Shown here: positions 32,565-38,604 of the stretch, one piece after another
How positions within the stretch are numbered: position 1 is the first letter of the stretch
Layout of the letters: each line of letters begins with the position of its first letter
Assembly: GCA_903935585.1 (NCBI GenBank)
Contig: CAIZSE010000116.1
Span: forward strand, 1-38,604
Source of the DNA: an uncultured Burkholderiales bacterium
GTDB lineage: Bacteria; Pseudomonadota; Gammaproteobacteria; Burkholderiales; Burkholderiaceae_C
DNA length: 38,604 bases
Reading direction: 5' to 3'
Translations under genes and position numbers: made by a program
The notes under the pieces: generated by a model
Seen by the model: only the letters and a program-made list of their open reading frames with translations
Database searches by the model: none
What the model was told of the DNA's origin: nothing

Positions 32565-33821
32565 TCAGGGGGGTGCAGCAGCCGAGTGGGGCAGGGCCGG
32601 CTTGGTCGCCAGCATGAAGGACAGCGAACCCAGGGCTGCCAGCAAGGCCAGCAGGCTAAAACCCAGTCGGTAATCGCCCGTGAGGTCGGCCAATACACCG
32701 GCGATCATGGGGCCGGCAATTTGCCCCAGCGCGATGATGGCCGCCGACAGGCCCAGGATCAGGCCGATCGCGTTGCGCCCGAAATAATCGGCTCGGATGG
32801 CCTGCATGAAGGGGCCTCGCAAGCCCCAGGCGATGCCATGGAACACCCCAAACGCCACCAGCGCGGCCATGTGTGTGGCGTAGGTCAGGCACAGCATGCC
32901 GATGCCGTGGGCCAGCATGCACAGGGCAGCGACTTTTCTTTTGTCAAACCAGTCGCCCATGCCGGCACCCAGCAGCACCCCGGCCAACTGGCCAAAGGTC
33001 ATGATCAGGATCACCCAACTGGCGGTGGTGAAGCTGTAACCCAGCCCTTCTTTCATGTGGGTGATGGCGTGTACGTTCACGGCCGATACCACCAGCAAGG
33101 CCAAGCCGTGGCCGATTGCCAGCATCCAGAACGCACGGGTTCGCAAGGCTTGCGTCACGGTGAATTCGATTTGTGCGGGGCCCGCAGTGCGGCCCTCGGC
33201 CAGGTCGGCAGCGGCAGCAAGGGCCGGGTCGACGCCATCGATGTGTTCCCCGTGGTCTTCGGGGCGTCGGCGGATGATGCCGGCCATGGGCAAGCCGGTC
33301 AGCAAGACCAGCACACCCGAGCCCGCGGCCGTGGCACGCCAGCCCCACTGCTGCATGGACCAAGCCATGAGCGGCACCACCAGCCCACCCATGGCCAGGC
33401 CCAGGCTCATGATGGACAAGGCCCGGGCGCGGAATTTTTCGAACCACTGCACCAGGGCCACGGACAGAGGAAAGTAGCCCCCCAGGCTGGCGCCGATGGC
33501 CATCAAGATGGCGCTGGCATAAAAGCTGCCCACGCTGTCGACCTGGCTGAGCAGCAGCAAACCTGCAGCGAAAAGCACCATGCCCCAGCGGATCATTTTT
33601 TGGGGGCCCATCCGGTCCATCACCCAGCCCAGTACCGGGCCGATGATGGCCGCTTCGACCGATTGCAGGGCCGCTGCGCCCGACAAGGTGGTTTTGCTCC
33701 AGCCCATTTCGTCAGACAAGACGGCGATGTAAAGACCCAGGGCCTGCGTGAGAAAGGCGGCCAGCAAAAACTGAATGCCACAGGCCGCGCCCACCATGCG
33801 CCAACCATAAAAAAGCTTCAT
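32565..33821 (-). CDS. MFS transporter (oxalate/formate or monocarboxylate-like)
   Basis: A 418-residue major facilitator with about 12 membrane helices. The cytoplasmic loop after helix 2 (GWVMDRMGPQKMIRWG) carries the MFS motif with Asp and Arg, and a polar central loop at about 190-225 separates two six-helix halves. The opening FYGWRMVGAACGIQFL followed by LSDEMGWSKTTLSGA is typical of the monocarboxylate/oxalate-formate antiporter branch. The substrate is not determined. Its ATG overlaps the stop of a possible 38-codon frame by four bases. A strong terminator follows. Confidence 0.9.
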   Translation of the reverse strand: MKLFYGWRMVGAACGIQFLLAAFLTQALGLYIAVLSDEMGWSKTTLSGAAALQSVEAAIIGPVLGWVMDRMGPQKMIRWGMVLFAAGLLLLSQVDSVGSFYASAILMAIGASLGGYFPLSVALVQWFEKFRARALSIMSLGLAMGGLVVPLMAWSMQQWGWRATAAGSGVLVLLTGLPMAGIIRRRPEDHGEHIDGVDPALAAAADLAEGRTAGPAQIEFTVTQALRTRAFWMLAIGHGLALLVVSAVNVHAITHMKEGLGYSFTTASWVILIMTFGQLAGVLLGAGMGDWFDKRKVAALCMLAHGIGMLCLTYATHMAALVAFGVFHGIAWGLRGPFMQAIRADYFGRNAIGLILGLSAAIIALGQIAGPMIAGVLADLTGDYRLGFSLLALLAALGSLSFMLATKPALPHSAAAPP

Positions 33822-33934
33822 TCAGCGGCTCTCGGCAGCGTGCAGCGCCAGTCCAGGCTGCTGGCGCTGTGCCAGCCTTCGTGCCGTTCCGGCTCGGTGC
33901 AGGGGGGTGGTGTCATGGGGATTTGATAGCTCAT
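33818..33934 (-). CDS. Possible 38-residue protein coupled to the MFS gene
   Basis: A short frame whose TGA overlaps the MFS ATG in an ATGA (33818-33821), the same coupling seen for four other gene pairs in this window. The peptide is polar, with one Trp-His pair (EGWHSASSLDWRCTL) and two Cys, and no membrane segment. I do not recognise it, and no clear ribosome-binding site precedes its ATG; an earlier start at 33958 is possible. It may be a leader that regulates MFS translation, a real microprotein, or chance. Confidence 0.4.
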   Translation of the reverse strand: MSYQIPMTPPPCTEPERHEGWHSASSLDWRCTLPRAAE

Positions 33935-34068
33935 GCGGGGGCGTTGACGTTGTTGCATGGTGGCACGCCATGGCCGCGACCAGTGTCTCGAAGTGGACGG
34001 AAAACCGGCCTCGCGGGGCATGCAAAAGACGCAGGCTGGGCCAGGCGAAGGAAGCGATTCGAACTTCC

Positions 34069-34074
34069 TACAAT
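34069..34074 (+). promoter_or_regulatory. -10 box (TACAAT) six bases before uvrD
   Basis: TACAAT ends exactly six bases before ATG 34081. The intervening CAAGGC offers no normally spaced ribosome-binding site. The predicted transcript would start at or next to the ATG. No good -35 is visible. Confidence 0.4.
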
Positions 34075-34080
34075 CAAGGC

Positions 34081-36507
34081 ATGTTGTCTGAACCATCCCC
34101 CAACGCTTCGGCGTCTCCCTTGCTTGCCCAGCTCAACGACGAGCAGCACCGGGCGGTGGTCTTGCCCCCTGAGCACGCCTTGATTCTGGCCGGCGCAGGC
34201 TCCGGCAAAACACGGGTATTGACCACCCGCATCGCCTGGTTGCTGCAGACCGGGCAGGTTTCGCCGGGCGGCATTTTGGCCGTGACCTTCACCAACAAGG
34301 CCGCCAAAGAGATGAAATTGCGGTTGCAGGCCATGCTGCCGGTCAATGTGAACGCCATGTGGATTGGCACCTTCCACGGCTTGTGCAACCGCTTTTTGCG
34401 GGCGCATTACCAATTGGCGGGCTTGCCGCAGACCTTTCAGATTCTGGACACGCAAGACCAGCTGTCGGCCATCAAGCGGCTGTGCAAGCAGTTCAATGTG
34501 GACGAAGACCGCTTTCCGCCCAAGCAGGTTCAGTACTTCATTGCCGGGTGCAAGGAAGACGGTCAACGCCCGGGCGATGTCCCGGTGCGTGACGATGAAA
34601 CCCGCCGCAAGGTGGAGCTGTACGAACTCTACGAAGCGCAATGCCTGCGTGAGGGCGTGGTCGACTTTGGGGAGCTGATGCTGCGCTCTTACGAGCTGCT
34701 GCGCGACAACAACCATGTGCGTGAGCATTACCGCCGCAGGTTTCGCCACATCCTGGTGGATGAGTTTCAGGACACGAACAAGCTGCAATACGCCTGGATC
34801 AAGCAACTGGTCGGCTTGCCGGGCGAGGGGGGTGAGGGGGCTGTGCTGGCCGTGGGTGACGATGACCAGAGCATTTATGCCTTCAGGGGCGCCCGGGTGG
34901 GCAATATGGCCGACTTTGTGCGCGAGTTCCAGGTGCGCCACCAGATCAAGCTGGAGCAAAACTACCGCAGCCACAGCAACATTTTGGATTCGGCCAACCA
35001 CCTGATCAGCCACAACAAGACCCGTTTGGGCAAAACCTTGCGCACGGACCAGGGCGCGGGTGAGCTAGTGCGGGTGGTGGAGTCGCCTTCGGACTTTGCC
35101 GAGGCGCAGTGGCTGGTAGAAGAATTACGCCAACTGGTCACGCAAGACGGTTTCGAGCGCAAGGAGATGGCGTTGCTTTACCGCAGCAACGCCCAAAGCC
35201 GTGTGCTGGAAACCGCGCTGTTCAATGCGGGTTTCCCGTACCGGGTTTACGGTGGCCTGCGATTTTTTGAACGGGCCGAGATCAAACACGCGCTGGCCTA
35301 CCTGCGGCTGATGGAGAACCCCAACGACGACACCAGCTTTTTGCGGGTGGTCAATTTTCCGCCACGCGGCATCGGCGCCCGCAGCATCGAACAGTTGCAG
35401 GATGCGTCGCGTGCAGCAGGCTGTTCGTTGCACGATGCGGTGAGTGCGACCACTGGCAAGGCCGGTGCCAACCTGGCCGCTTTTGTGGCCATGGTGGACG
35501 TGCTGCGTGAGCAGTCCGAGGGGCTGACCTTGCGCGAGATCATCGATCTGGTGCTCGACAAAACCGGCTTGCTGAACCACTACCGGGCCGAAAAAGAAGG
35601 CGCCGACCGGGTGGAAAACCTGGAAGAACTGGTCAACGCCGCCGAAAGCTTTGTCACCCAAGAAGGTTTTGGCCGCAGTGCCGTGGCCTTGCCCTCCGGT
35701 TCAGCACAGGCTTTGACGCAAAGCCCTGCCAGCCAGGGCCTGTCGGACGATGCCCAGGCGGGTGTCGACGAGTTCAACGAAGACGGTGTGATCATGAGCC
35801 CGCTGGCGGCGTTTCTGACGCACGCCTCGTTGGAGGCGGGCGACAACCAGGCGCAAGCCGGTGAAGACGCGGTGCAACTCATGACGGTGCACGCCAGCAA
35901 GGGCCTGGAGTTCGATGCGGTTTTCATTTCCGGACTGGAAGAAGGCCTGTTTCCGCACGAAAACGCGATGAACGACTTTGACGGGCTGGAAGAAGAGCGC
36001 CGACTGATGTATGTGGCCATCACCCGCGCCCGCAAGCGCTTGTACCTGAGCCATTCGCAAACCCGCATGCTGCACGGGCAGACCCGCTACAACCTGAAAA
36101 GCCGCTTTCTGGAGGAGCTGCCGGAGGCATGCCTCAAATGGATCACGCCCAAGCAATCCGGGTTTTCCAACCTGGGCGCTGGCGGCGCAGGGGGTTTTGG
36201 CAGCACTTCAGGGGGTGGATCCGCTGGCGCATGGGGCCAAACCCCGGCGCAAAGCCGTCATGCCCGACCCGCCTGGGGCCAAAGCAGCCTGAGCACCGAG
36301 ACCTACAAAAGCCCGCCCGTGCCGGTGCAAAAAGCCGAGCCTGAGCACGGCATCAGTGCCGGAAAAAGTGTGTTCCACACCAAATTTGGCGAGGGCAAGG
36401 TGCTGGCGGTCGAGGGCGTGGGCCCTGAAGCCCGTGCCCAAGTCAACTTTTCGCGCCACGGTGTGAAATGGCTGGCGCTGAGTGTGGCCAAACTCACGGT
36501 GGTCTGA
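34081..36507 (+). CDS. uvrD: ATP-dependent DNA helicase UvrD
   Basis: A 3'-5' superfamily 1 helicase for nucleotide excision repair, mismatch repair and fork maintenance. The 808-residue protein has AGAGSGKT (37-44), TFTNKAAKEM, GTFHGLCNRFLR, DEFQDTN (227-233), GDDDQSIYAFRGA (259-271), QNYRS, TVHASKGLEFDAVF and VAITRARKRLYLSH. A Gly/Ser-rich linker (about 695-730) leads to the UvrD/PcrA C-terminal domain (FHTKFGEGKVLAVEG), which contacts RNA polymerase in homologues. ATG 34081 sits directly before SEPSPN and the conserved LAQLNDEQHRAV. The frame upstream to 33907 has no family match. The mRNA is probably leaderless. Confidence 0.95.
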   Translation: MLSEPSPNASASPLLAQLNDEQHRAVVLPPEHALILAGAGSGKTRVLTTRIAWLLQTGQVSPGGILAVTFTNKAAKEMKLRLQAMLPVNVNAMWIGTFHGLCNRFLRAHYQLAGLPQTFQILDTQDQLSAIKRLCKQFNVDEDRFPPKQVQYFIAGCKEDGQRPGDVPVRDDETRRKVELYELYEAQCLREGVVDFGELMLRSYELLRDNNHVREHYRRRFRHILVDEFQDTNKLQYAWIKQLVGLPGEGGEGAVLAVGDDDQSIYAFRGARVGNMADFVREFQVRHQIKLEQNYRSHSNILDSANHLISHNKTRLGKTLRTDQGAGELVRVVESPSDFAEAQWLVEELRQLVTQDGFERKEMALLYRSNAQSRVLETALFNAGFPYRVYGGLRFFERAEIKHALAYLRLMENPNDDTSFLRVVNFPPRGIGARSIEQLQDASRAAGCSLHDAVSATTGKAGANLAAFVAMVDVLREQSEGLTLREIIDLVLDKTGLLNHYRAEKEGADRVENLEELVNAAESFVTQEGFGRSAVALPSGSAQALTQSPASQGLSDDAQAGVDEFNEDGVIMSPLAAFLTHASLEAGDNQAQAGEDAVQLMTVHASKGLEFDAVFISGLEEGLFPHENAMNDFDGLEEERRLMYVAITRARKRLYLSHSQTRMLHGQTRYNLKSRFLEELPEACLKWITPKQSGFSNLGAGGAGGFGSTSGGGSAGAWGQTPAQSRHARPAWGQSSLSTETYKSPPVPVQKAEPEHGISAGKSVFHTKFGEGKVLAVEGVGPEARAQVNFSRHGVKWLALSVAKLTVV

Positions 36508-36605
36508 GTCTCATGTACCCATTCATTTTGTGAAAACTCGCACCTGCGACCAGGGTGCGCGACTGAACGACAATTTCCCCTTTATTGAGAACCTGGAACC
36601 TCAGC

Positions 36606-37087
36606 ATGAAAATCACCCAAGACACCGTTGTCACCATGCACTACAAAGTGGTGAACGCCCAAGGCCAAGTGCTCGACAAGGCCCAAGAGCCCACCTCGTA
36701 TTTGCACGGGGGCTACGACAACACCTTGCCCAAAATTGAGAAGCGCTGGAGGGCCAGGATGTTGGCTTTGCCATCACCTTGAAGCTGGCCGCTGCCGATG
36801 CCGATGCCTTTGGCGAACGCGACGAGAGCCTGGTTCAGACCATTCCCAAAACAGAGTTCCCTCCGGGCGTCAAAGTGGGTGGGCAGTTGCGCGGCCGCAC
36901 ACCCGATGGGCGCGATCAGGTTTTCAATGTGGTGAAAATCAAGGGTGACAAAGTCATTCTGGACGCCAACCACCCTTGGGCCGGACTCAACCTGAGCATG
37001 ACTCTGAAAGTGCTCGACGTGCGCGCGGCTTCGGCCGATGAGGTGACGCACCGCCATGCCCACGGTGATCACGGGCATCACCACTGA
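36606..37087 (+). pseudogene. slyD: FKBP-type peptidyl-prolyl isomerase SlyD-like, frameshifted
   Basis: The gene reads in two frames. From ATG 36606, MKITQDTVVTMHYKV through GGYDNTLPKIEK is a SlyD/FKBP start. The frame is then lost after about 46 residues and stops at 36782. The remainder continues one frame away: ALEGQDVGFAITLKLAAAD, then DAFGERDESLVQT, KTEFPPGVKVGGQLRG, and a His-rich tail (HRHAHGDHGHHH). Adding one G next to 36743 (AAGCG to AAGGCG) restores KIEKALEGQ and a protein of about 160 residues. SlyD is a prolyl isomerase, chaperone and nickel-binding protein. Both halves keep full coding character, so a recent mutation or a sequencing error is likely. Confidence 0.85.
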
Positions 37088-37096
37088 AGCCGAACG

Positions 37097-37113
37097 CCCC
37101 TGATTTTCAGGGG
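37097..37113. other. Hairpin between convergent slyD and the membrane-protein gene
   Basis: CCCCTGA (37097-37103) pairs with TCAGGGG (37107-37113) across a TTT loop. No T-tract follows, so termination on either strand would be weak. Confidence 0.3.
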
Positions 37114-37136
37114 GCAGGGCCGTTGAACCGGTCTGC

Positions 37137-37913
37137 TCAGACGGGTTCTTCTGGGCTGGCGCTGAAGCAGTCCTGCACGGTGAACAGCATCGATGTGAAA
37201 AACATCGCCGCCACCATCATGGCCATGGGCATGAGAACGGCCATCATCAACTGCGGGTCGCCCAGCAAGCCGGCAATGAGCAAGGCCAAGATGCCCGAGC
37301 CGGTGAATATACCGATCCAGACCAGGGTATAGACCGAAAAAGCTTTCAGGTTGCGCCAGCAAGCCATGAGGCTGAAAAACAGGCTCTTGCCGGCGGGCAG
37401 GCCATGCCAGAACACCAAGGCCGGAGCGTGCCAGAACATCATGGAGACCGGGATGTACAGCACCATCGAAACCCACAAAGCCACTTGAAACGATTCGGTG
37501 TTGACCACCTCGGGGGTGATGGGGCTGCCACCGAAATACACCTTGGCAAAGGTGCCGCCATCGGCGAGCATGGACACCAACATGACACCTAAAAACAGCA
37601 TGGCGTACCAACCGCCCAGATGCAGCATGGATTTTCTCTGAGGCCCTGTTTTCAGCGCAGTAAACAAAACGGCAGGCATGGGGAATTTGCCCTGAATTGC
37701 GCTTTGGGTTGCCGCCATCATGCCCAGTGTCAGCGCGGGCAAAATCACCAAGGCCAAGGCGCCACCGATGAAGGGCACCATGGACACCAGGGACACGGTG
37801 GCCATGAACAAAAAGAACAAGCCTGACATGGCCAGCGGTTGCCGCCAGAAAGTGCGGACGCCTTGAATGGCCCAATGCAGGCCGGTGCGTGCGGGAACGA
37901 TTTGCAGATTCAT
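37137..37913 (-). CDS. BPSS1780-family membrane protein
   Basis: A 258-residue inner-membrane protein with about six hydrophobic segments. The N-terminus (MNLQIVPARTGLHWAIQGVRTFWRQPLAM) is the recognisable opening of the BPSS1780 family, an uncharacterised group typical of Burkholderiales. Function is unknown. The gene follows the thrB stop by four bases, so it is in the thrB operon. The open frame that extends upstream to 38093 overlaps thrB and is not needed. It converges with slyD. Confidence 0.8.
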   Translation of the reverse strand: MNLQIVPARTGLHWAIQGVRTFWRQPLAMSGLFFLFMATVSLVSMVPFIGGALALVILPALTLGMMAATQSAIQGKFPMPAVLFTALKTGPQRKSMLHLGGWYAMLFLGVMLVSMLADGGTFAKVYFGGSPITPEVVNTESFQVALWVSMVLYIPVSMMFWHAPALVFWHGLPAGKSLFFSLMACWRNLKAFSVYTLVWIGIFTGSGILALLIAGLLGDPQLMMAVLMPMAMMVAAMFFTSMLFTVQDCFSASPEEPV

Positions 37914-37917
37914 GGTG

Positions 37918-38604
37918 TCAGTCAATGGCACTGGCCAGTAAAGGGTGGTCAACGCGGCCGCGCAAGACGCGCTCAAAGTGCGTGGGGTCGTGGGGCTTGA
38001 GCATGGATGCTTCTCGGGGGAGATGGTAGTCCCACAGTCTTGAAATCCAGAAACGCAAAGCCCCTGCGCGCAAAAGGCCAGGCAGCAATTCACGCTCTGG
38101 TGAACTCAATGGCCTCACCTTGCAATAGGCGCGAAGCATGGCGCGAGCCCGATCTGCAGCGTGAAAACCTGAGGGTAAATCGATGCACCAGTCGTTCATG
38201 CAGACCGCCAGGTCAAACAACCAGGTGTCGACACCCGCAAAGTAAAAGTCAAAAAAACCGGTCAGCTGCTCGCCTTCAAACATCACGTTGTCGCGAAACA
38301 GGTCGGCATGCACCGGCCCACGGGGCAGGGCGGCATAGGCAGAACTCTGTGCCATGTGGTTCTGAAAGGCCAGCTCGCTGCGCAGCAGGGCCTGTTGCGA
38401 TCCGTCCAGGTGGGGCAGCACCAGAGACACTGTGTCGTTCCACCAGGTCAGGCCACGCAAGTTGGGCTGGCTGCGGTTGTAGTCAGCTGCGGCCAGGTGC
38501 ATGCGCGCCAGCATGTTGCCCACGGCGGCGCAATGCACGGCTTGCGGTTGCAACTGGCTTTTGCCTTTGAGCTTGTTGACCACGGCAGCGGGCTTGCCAC
38601 TCAC
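37918..38604 (-). CDS. thrB: Homoserine kinase type II, C-terminal part (5' end outside the window)
   Basis: Phosphorylates homoserine on the way to threonine. The visible 228 residues (family length about 320) belong to the aminoglycoside-phosphotransferase-fold homoserine kinase. They include the catalytic loop VHADLFRDN (98-106 of the visible part) and the metal-binding [12 protein letters not shown] with Asp119, followed by [13 protein letters not shown]. The frame is open to the window edge, so the true start lies outside. It is cotranscribed with the BPSS1780-type gene and shares a pathway with hom at 19217, 18 kb away on the other strand. Confidence 0.93.
   Translation of the reverse strand: MSGKPAAVVNKLKGKSQLQPQAVHCAAVGNMLARMHLAAADYNRSQPNLRGLTWWNDTVSLVLPHLDGSQQALLRSELAFQNHMAQSSAYAALPRGPVHADLFRDNVMFEGEQLTGFFDFYFAGVDTWLFDLAVCMNDWCIDLPSGFHAADRARAMLRAYCKVRPLSSPERELLPGLLRAGALRFWISRLWDYHLPREASMLKPHDPTHFERVLRGRVDHPLLASAID

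Noticed and set aside
36539-36559. Terminator after uvrD (CGCACC/GGTGCG stem)
   Set aside because: Short stem with an 8-base or longer loop and no T-tract.

Overview
The window is a GC-rich, densely packed chromosomal segment that reads like a betaproteobacterium of the order Burkholderiales, most likely Comamonadaceae. This rests on gene content seen here: Bug-type solute receptors, a BPSS1780-family membrane protein next to a type II homoserine kinase, a SlyD with a His-rich tail, and xdhAB/guaD beside a BMP-type purine ABC transporter. I see no phage, plasmid, CRISPR, rRNA or tRNA genes. No gene-free stretch exceeds 300 bases.

Layout. (1) 1-905 (+): tail of a thioredoxin-like gene and an AlkD-like DNA glycosylase. 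(2) 921-12296: a purine acquisition and breakdown locus. On the minus strand are xdhA, xdhB, guaD and a small Cys-rich protein. On the plus strand, starting from a divergent LysR regulator, are an ATPase, two permeases and a BMP-family lipoprotein, all overlapping or nearly so and closed by a strong terminator. Guanine taken up can be deaminated to xanthine (GuaD) and oxidised to urate (XdhAB). xdhC is not in the window; a REP-like inverted repeat lies between guaD and xdhB. (3) 12381-18943 (+): BenE-type transporter, malonyl-CoA decarboxylase, a small unknown protein, an adenine deaminase of the ADA fold, an AlbA/RecG-like protein carrying a 12-bp minisatellite, a metallophosphoesterase and a YciI-like protein. 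(4) 18944-20664 (+): homoserine dehydrogenase (hom) behind a roughly 230-nt leader. That leader encodes a 43-residue peptide ending in a Thr-rich run and has alternative base pairings, one of which covers the hom ribosome-binding site. This is the best candidate for an undescribed regulatory element. (5) 20694-27264 (+): a second, orphan BMP protein, dcd, an RhlE-type helicase, a TonB-dependent receptor and an alpha/beta hydrolase. (6) 27293-31278: an M20D amidohydrolase and Bug receptor (-), divergent from a LysR regulator and a TSUP exporter (+). (7) 31398-38604: GMP reductase (-), an MFS transporter with a possible tiny coupled ORF (-), uvrD (+), a slyD broken by a one-base frameshift (+), a BPSS1780-type membrane protein (-) and the 3' part of thrB (-).

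Purine metabolism recurs across the window (guaD, xdhAB, BMP transporter, adenine deaminase, guaC, second BMP protein), as does threonine synthesis (hom, thrB). Several genes have a -10-like hexamer 6 to 9 bases before the ATG and no usable ribosome-binding site, which suggests leaderless mRNAs.
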